Of a DNA stretch of 64,000 bases, positions 9,597-18,414 are shown in pieces (the first letter of the stretch is position 1; each line of letters begins with the position of its first letter). The notes beneath the pieces were generated by a model, which did not search any database, was not told the DNA's origin, and saw nothing but the letters and a program-made list of their open reading frames with translations. Origin of the DNA: Nostoc sp. CENA543 (GTDB lineage: Bacteria > Cyanobacteriota > Cyanobacteriia > Cyanobacteriales > Nostocaceae); assembly GCF_002896875.1 (NCBI RefSeq), contig NZ_CP023278.1, positions 434,001 through 498,000 on the forward strand, written 5' to 3'. A program made the position numbers and the translations under genes.

Positions 9597-10135
9597 AAGT
9601 GTATTTGTTGTTATGCACTATACTTAAAATAAATCAATGTGAACAATATTGTGGGTTATATCCACTTAAAATACGTAGATATAACTAGATAGGCAAGTAA
9701 CTTTGGTCAACTAGTTGGGGTTCAAGAGCTAATTCAAGAGCTAAAAATATATCGTTTTTTATAAATCCTGATTTATACTGATAAAATTGACATTGTTGAT
9801 TTTTAACTTAGATATATTTTTCAGTATTATCTCGTAGTCGTTGGGAAAAATCAAATAAAATTTCTATATATTGTTTATACAAAACTAAGTGATTTCCTCT
9901 ATAGCTGTTAGTACAAAAATAAAATTAAGAATGGTCATTTTTACTAACTGAGCGCACTGACCACAAATAATGAGAACACTTGTTATCATTAAAAATTTTT
10001 AGCTTTTCAGAAAAACAATTACATAAACAGCAAAAACACCGCATAATCATGAGAGATTTAAGCGATCGCTATTCACTATACTGAATATGCTCTTGGAGAT
10101 CGCTGGGAAAATTCAACTATGAGGTGCTTTCCGTA
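9597..10135. other. AT-rich intergenic region between divergent genes
   Basis: This is 539 bp between the start of the protease gene (minus) and the C-methyltransferase gene (plus), so it must hold promoters for both. It is very A/T-rich with short repeats (TTCAAGAGCTAA appears twice near 9720-9740) and one GCGATCGC near 10062. I see no convincing ORF or -35/-10 pair. Confidence 0.5.
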
Positions 10136-11338
10136 ATGCAATGTCGTGTTTGTGACTCTAATAATCTGGAGATTGCGGTTGACTTAGGCTCGCAACCTTG
10201 GTGCAATCACTTCCTTAAACCAGAGGAAATTGGTCAAGAACCTTTTTATCCTCTGCGGGTTTTGTATTGTCACAACTGCGGTACAGTCCAGCTAGATTAC
10301 ACTGTGAAAAAAGAAATTATGTTTGGAGATCACACCTATTTATCAGGTGTGACTCGCTCTTTAAGTGAACATTTTAGAAATGTAGCAGAGGAAGTTGATA
10401 GCCGCTTTTTTCAGGATACTCAAAATAAGTCTGTGCTAGATATTGGTTCTAATGATGGGACTCAACTCAAGCATTTTCAAACGCTAGGTTATGATGTTTT
10501 GGGTGTGGAGTCTTCCAAAACTACGGCGAAGATAGCTAACGCAGCAGGAGTACCAACTTTAAACGATTTTTTTAATCTAGAAGTTGTGCAGCGATTAAAC
10601 CGCAAATTTCACGTAATTAACGCGGCTGGAGTTTTCTTTCATTTGGAAGAACTGCATTCCGTAACGGAGGGAATTAGGGAAGCTTTGCGGGATGATGGGG
10701 TATTTGTTGTGCAGTTTCTTTACATGAAACGGATTGTAGAGAATCTAGCATTTGATCAGATTTATCATGAACATTTACTTTACTACAATCTCAACACGAT
10801 TGAGGTACTGTTAAACAGACATGGATTATCTATGTTTGATGCTGATATTTCACCAATTCACGGTGGTTCTATTATTGGTTTTGTAACACATAAAGGGAAA
10901 AAAGCAGCAAGCGATCGCCTGCAATTTCTCCGACAATTAGAAGTTAAGGAAAAAAGCAACGAACTTTCAACATATTTAGAGTTTGCCCAAAGAATTGAAC
11001 AAATGAAATGTGGCAATCTTACCTACTTAGCACAAGCAAAACAGCAGGGTAAGAAAATTTTTGGTTTCGGCGCACCTGTTAAGGGTAATACTATGCTAAA
11101 TTACTTTGGGGTTGGCACTAATTATATAGATTGTTTGGTAGAAAAAAATGAATTGCGACGTGGACTTTATTCCCCAGGAATGCACATTCCCATAGTAATT
11201 GAGCAAGAACTAGAAGCACTACCAGATATTTATTACGTTTTAGCTTGGAATTTTAAAAAAGAAATTCTCTCTAATAATCAACATCTAATTGATCAAGGGA
11301 TAGAATTTTACTTCCCTGTGAATCCCAAAGAAGCTTAA
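10136..11338 (+). CDS. NDP-sugar C-methyltransferase (TylC3/NovU-like)
   Basis: A three-part methyltransferase of about 400 residues. The N-terminus has a zinc-binding pattern, CRVCD near residue 3 and CHNCG near residue 50. The middle is a SAM domain with SVLDIGSNDGTQLKHF. The C-terminal domain has GFGAPVKGNTMLNYF and VLAWNF, typical of the Methyltransf_14 part of sugar C-3 methyltransferases that make branched deoxysugars. I chose the ATG at 10136, with GAGG 11 nt upstream; a GTG at 10124 is also open but overlaps that site. The gene leads a run of tightly spaced genes (epimerase 3 bp downstream, then gmhA), so it probably belongs to one nucleotide-sugar operon. Confidence 0.85.
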   Translation: MQCRVCDSNNLEIAVDLGSQPWCNHFLKPEEIGQEPFYPLRVLYCHNCGTVQLDYTVKKEIMFGDHTYLSGVTRSLSEHFRNVAEEVDSRFFQDTQNKSVLDIGSNDGTQLKHFQTLGYDVLGVESSKTTAKIANAAGVPTLNDFFNLEVVQRLNRKFHVINAAGVFFHLEELHSVTEGIREALRDDGVFVVQFLYMKRIVENLAFDQIYHEHLLYYNLNTIEVLLNRHGLSMFDADISPIHGGSIIGFVTHKGKKAASDRLQFLRQLEVKEKSNELSTYLEFAQRIEQMKCGNLTYLAQAKQQGKKIFGFGAPVKGNTMLNYFGVGTNYIDCLVEKNELRRGLYSPGMHIPIVIEQELEALPDIYYVLAWNFKKEILSNNQHLIDQGIEFYFPVNPKEA

Positions 11339-11341
11339 AGT

Positions 11342-12271
11342 ATGAAAATTATAATTACCGGTGCTACAGGCTTTTTAGGTACAATACTTTGCTCTCATTT
11401 AGCAGCACAAGGACATGAGTTAGTCCGCCTCAATTCTCAAAATTGTGATTTGACTCAGCCAGACTCACTATTAAAATATAATCATCAAACTTACGATCAC
11501 ATATACCATTTAGCAGCTTGGACTCAAGCTGGTGACTTTTGTTTGTATCATCCTGGTGAACAGTGGATTATTAACCAGCAAATTAATACTAATGTATTGG
11601 CTTGGTGGCAAAAATATCAACCGCAAGCCAAGCTGATTAGTATGGGGACTAGTTGTGCTTATGCTCCTGATTTAGAGCTAATAGAAGAAAATTACCTAAC
11701 AGGAATCCCAATTGATAGCTTGTTTACCTATGCAATGACTAAACGGATGCTCTACGCTGGTCAATTAGCACTGCATAAACAGTATGGTTTGAAATATCTG
11801 TGTTTAGTCCCTTCTACCCTCTACGGGCCAGGCTACCACACCGATGGGCGACAAATGCACTTTATTTTTGACTTAATTCGTAAGATTATGCGCGGTAAAC
11901 GCTATGGGGAGCCAGTGGTTCTTTGGGGAGACGGATATCAATCCCGCGAATTGGTTTTTGTGAACGATTTTGTCAAAATTATGATTCAATTAGCAATTAA
12001 TGTGGATAATCAACTCATCAACATCGGTGCTGGTGAAGAATTCACTATTAGACACTTTGCTAAATTGATTTGCGAAAAAGTAGATTATGATTTCGCATTA
12101 ATCCAGTTTGATACAAAACGCTATGTTGGTGCTAAATCTAAGTGTCTAAGTGTTGGCAAACTGAAACAATATGTTCCTGATTTAACTTTAACTTCCTTAG
12201 AAGTTGGGTTGAGCAAAACTATTGAATGGTTTGGAACACAACAAGATAAACTGTTACCAAACAATAAGTGA
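11342..12271 (+). CDS. NAD(P)-dependent sugar epimerase/dehydratase, extended SDR
   Basis: A 309-residue extended short-chain dehydrogenase. The Rossmann motif GATGFLG is at residues 7-13, the catalytic Tyr-x3-Lys is YAMTK near residue 133, and Ser/Thr residues in SMGTSCAYAP precede it. The length and the ELVFVNDFV stretch resemble GDP-fucose-synthase-like and NDP-sugar epimerase enzymes. It sits between a C-methyltransferase and gmhA/gmhB, so it may epimerise or reduce a heptose- or deoxysugar-nucleotide. That role is inferred from neighbours. The gap to the upstream stop is 3 bp and to the downstream start 9 bp. Confidence 0.85.
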   Translation: MKIIITGATGFLGTILCSHLAAQGHELVRLNSQNCDLTQPDSLLKYNHQTYDHIYHLAAWTQAGDFCLYHPGEQWIINQQINTNVLAWWQKYQPQAKLISMGTSCAYAPDLELIEENYLTGIPIDSLFTYAMTKRMLYAGQLALHKQYGLKYLCLVPSTLYGPGYHTDGRQMHFIFDLIRKIMRGKRYGEPVVLWGDGYQSRELVFVNDFVKIMIQLAINVDNQLINIGAGEEFTIRHFAKLICEKVDYDFALIQFDTKRYVGAKSKCLSVGKLKQYVPDLTLTSLEVGLSKTIEWFGTQQDKLLPNNK

Positions 12272-12280
12272 GGAAGAACT

Positions 12281-12850
12281 TTGGATTACTGGGTGCAAGA
12301 TAAACTTAAAAGCTTAGAATCTGCTTTCACAAAAGAGTATTGTCAGGCAATAGATAAAGTAGCGAGTTTAATAGTGAAAAGTTTTCAGCAAGGAAACACC
12401 TTACTGATTTGCGGTAATGGAGGTTCTGCATCTGATGCACAACATATAGCAGCTGAGTTTATTGGACGCTTTTTAATCAATCGTAAAGGATTACCTGCGA
12501 TCGCACTTTCTACTAATCCGGCTACCCTCACGGCTTGGACAAACGACAACGAATTTGAAACCATCTTTTCTCGACAAGTGGAGTCTTTAGGTAAGCCTGG
12601 AGATATCCTCTGGGGAATTTCTACATCTGGAAAATCTCAAAATGTAGTTAAAGCTTTAAAGATAGCTAAACAACTAGGAATTATCACAATTGGTATGGCA
12701 GGTAATAACGGTGGAATACTAAAGGAAATTAGTGACTATTCCTTATTCGTTAGTGAACACCATACTCCTTTAGTACAAGAGATTCATGTGATCACTTATC
12801 ATCGAATCTGTGAACAGGTAGAACTTAAATTATTCACGAAGTTAACTTAA
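12281..12850 (+). CDS. gmhA: Sedoheptulose-7-phosphate isomerase, GmhA-like
   Basis: A 189-residue SIS-domain protein. GmhA converts sedoheptulose 7-phosphate to D-glycero-D-manno-heptose 7-phosphate, the first step to activated heptose. Visible features are the phosphate-binding loop LLICGNGGSASDAQHIAAEF near residue 45, then FIGRF, WGISTSGKSQNV near residue 108 and the C-terminal QEIHVITYHRICEQVE helix, all typical of GmhA. The start is a TTG at 12281 with TGAGG/AGGAAG 5-8 nt upstream; no ATG lies in the conserved part. gmhB follows after 57 bp, which supports the assignment over other SIS phosphosugar isomerases. Confidence 0.88.
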   Translation: MDYWVQDKLKSLESAFTKEYCQAIDKVASLIVKSFQQGNTLLICGNGGSASDAQHIAAEFIGRFLINRKGLPAIALSTNPATLTAWTNDNEFETIFSRQVESLGKPGDILWGISTSGKSQNVVKALKIAKQLGIITIGMAGNNGGILKEISDYSLFVSEHHTPLVQEIHVITYHRICEQVELKLFTKLT

Positions 12851-12907
12851 TTAAAGAAATTATTATTTTTACCTAAATAAATTTAACTTTATTTTATTTG
12901 TATAAAT

Positions 12908-13480
12908 ATGTATTTTGATAGTAAAAAGGCAAAATATACTAAACCGAACAAAGCTTTGTTTCTAGATAGAGATGGCGTTTTGATAGATTATATTCCATAC
13001 CTAAGCCACCCACATCAAGTTAACATTCCGTTGAATGCAGGTGAAATTTTTAGGAAATGGCAAGACTCAGGATATTTATTAATAGTGATTACAAATCAGT
13101 CTGGTATTGCCAGAGGATATTTTACTGCCAATGATGTCGAGGTAGTTCATGCCAAAATACGCCAAGAGTATGAAAAAATGGGTGTGTATTTTAAAGATAT
13201 CTTCATCTGTCCTCACCAACCATCAGATAACTGTCAATGCCGTAAGCCTTCACCATATATGTTGCAACAAGCTTCAGAACAGTATTTGATAGAACTTTCA
13301 CATTCATATTTTATTGGTGATGCAATTAGTGATGTAGAGTGTGCCATTAATGCCGGTTGTAATCCAATTTTTTTACTAACAAATAGGACTTTAGTAGATG
13401 CTAAAAACTTAGCCCAAAAGCACCCATCTGTTTACATGATTAAGGAATTGAGTGAAACAATTCAACTCATTGAATGTTAA
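12908..13480 (+). CDS. gmhB: D-glycero-D-manno-heptose-1,7-bisphosphate 7-phosphatase, GmhB-like
   Basis: A 190-residue HAD phosphatase. The nucleophile motif FLDRDGVLID has Asp20 and Asp22; ITNQSGIARGYF is the second HAD motif; CPHQPSDNCQCRKP is the zinc site found in GmhB and in histidinol phosphatase; IGDAISDVECAINAG is the Mg-binding motif. GmhB removes the 7-phosphate of heptose bisphosphate before nucleotidyl transfer. No hddA/hddC or hldE homologue is seen in the window, so the kinase and nucleotidyltransferase steps must be encoded elsewhere. The stop overlaps the next gene's ATG by 7 nt. Confidence 0.88.
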   Translation: MYFDSKKAKYTKPNKALFLDRDGVLIDYIPYLSHPHQVNIPLNAGEIFRKWQDSGYLLIVITNQSGIARGYFTANDVEVVHAKIRQEYEKMGVYFKDIFICPHQPSDNCQCRKPSPYMLQQASEQYLIELSHSYFIGDAISDVECAINAGCNPIFLLTNRTLVDAKNLAQKHPSVYMIKELSETIQLIEC

Positions 13481-14694
13481 CCTGTTTTCAGCAGTTTATG
13501 AATCACAATGATATAGAGCAAAGTCCAATATTGATTTCTCTAATTCCTAATCTTATGGGAGGAGAGGGACACATAATTCCGTATCATATTTCTGTGAGTA
13601 AAGCCGCAAAAATCTTAGGTTGGCAGCATCTAGTTATCCTGCCGCCGGACTCAAAAGTCAGTAATTTACCAACTAACTGGTATGCTTGCCTGAGCAGTGA
13701 AAACTTGGAAGCAAAAATTCATCCATTCATCAGAATATTGAAGTTTATAGATATTTTAAAATTGAGTCTTTCTATTGCTAAAAAACTACGACAGTATGTT
13801 TTAATTAACTCCAGACCTTCCATCATTTTTCTAGAAAGATTTATCCACGTACAACTTTTGGCATTACTGATAGCTATTTATCTAGTACCTACACCTACAA
13901 ATAATTTATCAGTATGGTTACTTTACCGTAGAGATATACATAAAGATAAAACCGCTTGGATTTATAAAAATTTAAATCAAGCAATTAAGCTAAAATTAAA
14001 GCCGGGAAAATTTAAAATACTAACTGATAGTGATATTTTAGCCAATTCAATATCAAATTACTTTCAGGATTCTGTAAGTGTAATGCCCATACCACACACA
14101 GAATTTATTGATATTGAAGACACTCGTAAACAAGATGATGAAATCGTTTGTTGGTGGGCTGGCACTCCACGGTTAGAAAAGGGGTGGGAAATAGTTAAAT
14201 CTTTAGTTAATTGCACTACTGATGAAGCAAATAAAATATGTGTTGTTGCTGCTCAAAGTTCTCAACTCATATCTACTACTGGTAGTGTTAGAATTAGGTT
14301 GGTTGCAGATAATTTGAGTAATTTAGACTATTTAACCTGGCTTAAAAAATCGGATATTATATTACTTCCATATGATGCGAATGCTTACAAAGAACGCACA
14401 TCTGGTATTTTTGCAGAATGTATCATGGCGGGTAAAATTCCCGTTGTCACTGCTGGAACTTGGATGGCAAAAGAACTTTCAAAATACAATGTTCAGGAAG
14501 TGATTATAGATGATTGGAGTCAAACCCAAATTATTACCCAAAAAATTATTAAATTTGCTAATTCTTTAGAATTAAAAGCGAAAATCAAAGAAATTCAGAA
14601 AAATTATCGAAAATTCCATACTGTTGAGAGTTATGCCGTGGAAATAAAGAAATTATTTGATACCTCAGATCATGCTAAAAAGTTATCACCATAG
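13474..14694 (+). CDS. Putative glycosyltransferase, GT-B fold (weak family match)
   Basis: A 406-residue protein I cannot place in a specific family. The C-terminal half looks like a GT-B donor domain: WWAGTPRLEKGWEIVKSL near residue 227 resembles the 'G-x-x-x-x-K-G' opening of GT4 donor domains. LKKSDIILLPYDANAYKERTSGIFAECIMAGKIPV (about 290-325) matches the usual 'ADV-P-Y--R-SG-F-EA---G-P-V' pattern. The N-terminal acceptor half is divergent. The ATG at 13474 overlaps the gmhB stop (ATGTTAA), which suggests coupling; an ATG at 13498 is the alternative. It is the last gene of the 10.1-14.7 kb run and could transfer the heptose or deoxysugar made by its neighbours. Confidence 0.6.
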   Translation: MLTCFQQFMNHNDIEQSPILISLIPNLMGGEGHIIPYHISVSKAAKILGWQHLVILPPDSKVSNLPTNWYACLSSENLEAKIHPFIRILKFIDILKLSLSIAKKLRQYVLINSRPSIIFLERFIHVQLLALLIAIYLVPTPTNNLSVWLLYRRDIHKDKTAWIYKNLNQAIKLKLKPGKFKILTDSDILANSISNYFQDSVSVMPIPHTEFIDIEDTRKQDDEIVCWWAGTPRLEKGWEIVKSLVNCTTDEANKICVVAAQSSQLISTTGSVRIRLVADNLSNLDYLTWLKKSDIILLPYDANAYKERTSGIFAECIMAGKIPVVTAGTWMAKELSKYNVQEVIIDDWSQTQIITQKIIKFANSLELKAKIKEIQKNYRKFHTVESYAVEIKKLFDTSDHAKKLSP

Positions 14695-15383
14695 AACCAA
14701 GAAAAGTATTAACACTATTATTGCTGCGTTTAATATATTAAAACAGCAGGACTAAATCGAGGATCAATTAATCATACGTTGGGAAGAAGGAGTAGAGAGA
14801 TCAATTACCCATGCCAAATATCCTTTTTAGCAAAAAAATAAAATTAACAGCAATAAAATGATGTAAAATTTTAATATTTGCGATCGCCGATAAGTATATT
14901 CAGACAACACCAAGGAAATGCGTTATTTTAGTTGACTGTTTTGCATATCAATGCAAAACAGTTATGATTCCTGACAAATCATTTCTAGGAGTTAACTGAC
15001 AAGTTGAGTAGGTGATGGCAAAATTTATAACTTTCTCATAGCGAACGAAGTAGAGTCAAGGAATGACAAGGGTTTTAGCAAATTTACGCTCTGTCACAGA
15101 GTGCAGTTTATTCAGACCTACTTAATCAACTGGTAGTGGAACTTTCATACATACTCAGACTTTAAGGCAAGATTTCGTAAATTTTGCTGATATCTGGTTT
15201 GATAGTAAGAAATATACTTTTAGTCCTAGTCTCATGCTACAATCTACTCTCTAATGCTATAAGATACACTTATGAACTGAGTTATTTGTAGTGTGTGGTA
15301 GTGTTTGTGTTGATCATACTTTTATAAGTATCATAAAATAATCAAAATAACCTAACTCTAATTTATAAAAATCGAAATAGATA
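14695..15383. other. Intergenic region, 0.69 kb, no convincing gene
   Basis: No ORF with coding character is seen on either strand. It holds a GCGATCGC-type site near 14880, a perfect 12-bp palindrome at 14935-14962 and A/T-rich DNA before the next glycosyltransferase. It marks the boundary between two polysaccharide gene runs and may hold the promoter for the second. Confidence 0.5.
14935..14962. repeat. Perfect 12-bp inverted repeat with 4-nt loop
   Basis: ACTGTTTTGCAT, then ATCA, then ATGCAAAACAGT. No T-run follows on either strand, so it does not look like an intrinsic terminator. It could be an operator or a repetitive palindrome. Confidence 0.7.
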
Positions 15384-17147
15384 ATGAAAATATTAATCAA
15401 TTGTATAAACCTTTTAAGTGATTCACAAGGAGCAGGTGGTGCTGGTAAATATGTTTATTCTCTAGTTTCAGGATTAGCGAAGATATCAGATGTTAGAGTC
15501 CTTGTGCAACCACATAATTTCCTTCGTTTTCAAAAAATTGGAAATATACAAGTAGTTCCCCTAGCTGATAATAATAGCAGAACTATCCAAGAAAATATGT
15601 CTTGGAGTGATATTTATTTGTGTCCCCTTAATGAGTTAGTTCCAAATTATATTTATTCAAAGATTCCAGTAGTCTCTTGCATTTTAGATTTGCAGCACGA
15701 AAAATATCCACACTTTTTTAAGGGTGGTATTTACGAAGCAAGAAGAAGTCATTACGGTTATGCTATATCAAGATCGGATGCAGTCATTACTATATCAAAC
15801 CACGAAAAAGACCTAATTCAAAAAATATACGGTAAGCAAGAAGTTTATGTTACTTATCTTGCTGGGTACTTAGCTGATGAGTTTGATACTTGTTTTTCGC
15901 AATCTAACACAACTCATGAATTTAATATTCCAGATATTCCGTATCTTATTTATCCTGCTATTCCCTGGAAGCATAAAAACCATTATCGTTTAATAGAATC
16001 TCTTTGGTTATTAAAGCGTGAATATCATAAGTTCAACAATCTCAAACTAATCTTGACAGGAGCGCAAAAACATAATTTAACTTCATCATATTTTTTAGAA
16101 CGAATGATTAATGATTTAGATATGCAGGATTCAGTAGATATTAGAGGCTTTGTGAGCGATGCGGAACTAGCTAATTTAATAAAAAAAGCTAAGTTAATGG
16201 TTTTCCCATCCCTGTATGAGGGTTTTGGTATCCCAATTGTTGATGCTATGAACTTTGGAACTCCAGTTTTGACAACATCTCTAGCATCTATTCCTGAAAT
16301 TTGCCAGGATGCAGTGGCTTATCTAAAATATCCTTTCAATACTAAACTAATAGCACATGATATTGCGGAGCTACTCATGAACGAGGAAAGACTTTTGCAT
16401 TTATCTAAATTAGGTTTAAAACAGGGATCTCAATACTCATTACAAAAAACAGCAGATGATACATTTAAAATCTTAACGGAAGTAGTCAAAAAATATCGTT
16501 CAGGAGAATGTATAAACTTTGTTACTGCGAAATCATCTGCACACGACAAGAATTACAAAACACAAAGGTTAACGCTATTGATAGATTACACTCCACAAAT
16601 TAATTTGCAACACGTCGAACAAGCAGAAAATTTACAGCATCTCCCTCAATTTCTTCAAAAATATAGTTCTTTAGTCAATGTTATTAATATTCTGCCATTT
16701 GAATCTAATTTAACAAATTATTATCATAATTCAGATACGGTTAACATTCTAAATGTGTATTCTAGCAGAGAATATAAAACTCACTACCTTAATCTTTTTA
16801 GTTATATCATCGAATCCTTAATTGAGACTGACTATTTGATGTATTGTCCTTATGGTTTCAACCTCGATAACTTAAATATTCATCAAGCAATAGCAACACT
16901 TGATATTTGTACTGATTTATCAGCAATATCCTTCAATAATCAAATTAAGTACCCCAAAGTAGTTAATCATCTTAAAGGTAAAAAGCTATTGAATGAGTTT
17001 AATCTTTGGAAAAATAGCCCATTAGATTTTTTTCAACTTAAGATATTAAAAGTAAATATCCAAGATCAAAATAAAAATTTATCAACTTTGCAATTTCTTA
17101 GTTATTTTTTAGGAAGTTTAAAATATTTAGACGTGCCTATAAGTTAG
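15384..17147 (+). CDS. GT4 glycosyltransferase with a ~200-residue C-terminal extension
   Basis: A 587-residue protein; about the first 380 residues are a complete GT4 (GT-B) enzyme. GAGGAGKYVYSLV near residue 16 is the acceptor-domain loop, YPAIPWKHKNH near 190 is the start of the donor domain, and FPSLYEGFGIPIVDAMNFGTPV near 273 carries the E-x7-E motif that binds the nucleotide sugar. The remaining ~200 residues (from TLLIDYTPQINLQH) are unusual for GT4 proteins and match no family I recognise; a second, partial glycosyltransferase-like fold is possible. The neighbours are all glycan genes. Confidence 0.82.
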   Translation: MKILINCINLLSDSQGAGGAGKYVYSLVSGLAKISDVRVLVQPHNFLRFQKIGNIQVVPLADNNSRTIQENMSWSDIYLCPLNELVPNYIYSKIPVVSCILDLQHEKYPHFFKGGIYEARRSHYGYAISRSDAVITISNHEKDLIQKIYGKQEVYVTYLAGYLADEFDTCFSQSNTTHEFNIPDIPYLIYPAIPWKHKNHYRLIESLWLLKREYHKFNNLKLILTGAQKHNLTSSYFLERMINDLDMQDSVDIRGFVSDAELANLIKKAKLMVFPSLYEGFGIPIVDAMNFGTPVLTTSLASIPEICQDAVAYLKYPFNTKLIAHDIAELLMNEERLLHLSKLGLKQGSQYSLQKTADDTFKILTEVVKKYRSGECINFVTAKSSAHDKNYKTQRLTLLIDYTPQINLQHVEQAENLQHLPQFLQKYSSLVNVINILPFESNLTNYYHNSDTVNILNVYSSREYKTHYLNLFSYIIESLIETDYLMYCPYGFNLDNLNIHQAIATLDICTDLSAISFNNQIKYPKVVNHLKGKKLLNEFNLWKNSPLDFFQLKILKVNIQDQNKNLSTLQFLSYFLGSLKYLDVPIS

Positions 17148-17202
17148 CTAAAATCCTTATTTCTTTAAAACTTAATTAGTTCAGTGAGGATGAATTATAT
17201 TC

Positions 17203-18174
17203 ATGTATCCAAAAATATGTGCGGTTATACCAACTAGGAATAGGAAAGATATTACTTTAAGATTTTTAGAGTCTTTCTCAGAACAATCTTATCCAAATTT
17301 AGAGATAATTATTGTAGATGCCAATTCTACAGATGGTACTCAGGATGTAGTTTTAAGAAGATTCCCCAGATTAACGCTGATTAATGTTGATGATGATAGT
17401 TATTGGACAGCCTCAACGAACCGGGGCATTGAGCTTGCCTTAGAAAAAAATTGCGATTTTATACTAACTATCAATGATGACAGTAATATTGATACCGACT
17501 ATGTAGCCAATCTAGTCGAAATCTCGGTAAAACATAATATATTAATACTAGGTAGTCGCATAGATTATATGCTTCAACCTGGTTTAATCTGGTCTTTAGG
17601 TGCATATTCACAATGGGGTACTAGGAGTATTTTACAGTTGTCTTATCATGCACAGTGGGCAGATAATCTACCTACTGAAATTATGAATAAGGACTATATT
17701 CAAGTAGATTCTCTACCAGGTAATGGTGTTTTAATTCATAGAAGCGTATTTGAAAAAATAGGAATATATAATGAATTATTCTTGCCTCATTATCATTCAG
17801 ATTCTGAATTTATAATGAGGGCTGTAAAAAAGGGTATACCAGCCTATTGCGCTGTCAATACTGTAGTTTACAACGACTGTCCATTGGAAGAACATGAAAT
17901 AAAAATTACCAATATTAAACAGTTAATATATACATATTTTAAGAAAAAATCTCATCTCTTTTTTCTACCTATATTTTACTTAACTGTTATGTATTGTCCT
18001 TTTGGTAGAAAAACTATAACATTAGTTTATGTATATTTAACACCAATTGTTTTTCCAATCAAAGACAAGCTTCTATTACTAATGATAAAATTGCAAAAGG
18101 TTAGGAGGTTATTTCTGAAATTGGGTCTTATGTTTATAAGTTGGCTGATAAATTTACGTTTTAGAAACGGCTAG
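17203..18174 (+). CDS. GT2 family glycosyltransferase (rhamnosyltransferase-like)
   Basis: A 323-residue GT-A enzyme. AVIPTRNRKDITLRFL at the N-terminus, IIIVDANSTDGT, and LTINDDSNI near residue 87 (the DxD-type metal site) are clear GT2 motifs. LPGNGVLIHRSVFEKIG and HSDSEFIMRA correspond to the acceptor-side conserved region. The C-terminal 90 residues include a hydrophobic stretch (FLPIFYLTVMYCPFG) that may associate with the membrane. It lies 55 bp after the extended GT4 gene and is probably co-transcribed with it. Sugar specificity cannot be read; rhamnose is a guess from overall similarity. Confidence 0.82.
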   Translation: MYPKICAVIPTRNRKDITLRFLESFSEQSYPNLEIIIVDANSTDGTQDVVLRRFPRLTLINVDDDSYWTASTNRGIELALEKNCDFILTINDDSNIDTDYVANLVEISVKHNILILGSRIDYMLQPGLIWSLGAYSQWGTRSILQLSYHAQWADNLPTEIMNKDYIQVDSLPGNGVLIHRSVFEKIGIYNELFLPHYHSDSEFIMRAVKKGIPAYCAVNTVVYNDCPLEEHEIKITNIKQLIYTYFKKKSHLFFLPIFYLTVMYCPFGRKTITLVYVYLTPIVFPIKDKLLLLMIKLQKVRRLFLKLGLMFISWLINLRFRNG

Positions 18175-18286
18175 AAAAGAACTCATCACTGCTCTAACTA
18201 GACAACACCGTTCTCATATGCCTGAAATCCTTATCTATAAAGTCCATCAAATATTTAGTTTTGTCCTGATGAACCAATGTAGTTAA

Positions 18287-18406
18287 TTGGTTATATTGAT
18301 AAAATTAAGGCTTAATTTAGATTGGGAACCCAAATATACCTTTGGGCAAATGCTTGAGTTAATAATTGATGGTGATCTAAAAAATTTGAGTGAAGGCAAA
18401 GCTTAA
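18287..18406 (+). pseudogene. Short coding remnant between glycosyltransferase genes
   Basis: A short open stretch ends LDWEPKYTFGQMLELIID...LSEGKA before a stop at 18404-18406. The last ~30 residues have protein-like composition and look like the C-terminus of a small helical protein, but there is no good start codon and an in-frame stop lies just upstream. It is probably a relic of a deleted gene; coding function is doubtful. Confidence 0.25.
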
Positions 18407-18414
18407 ATATTTTC

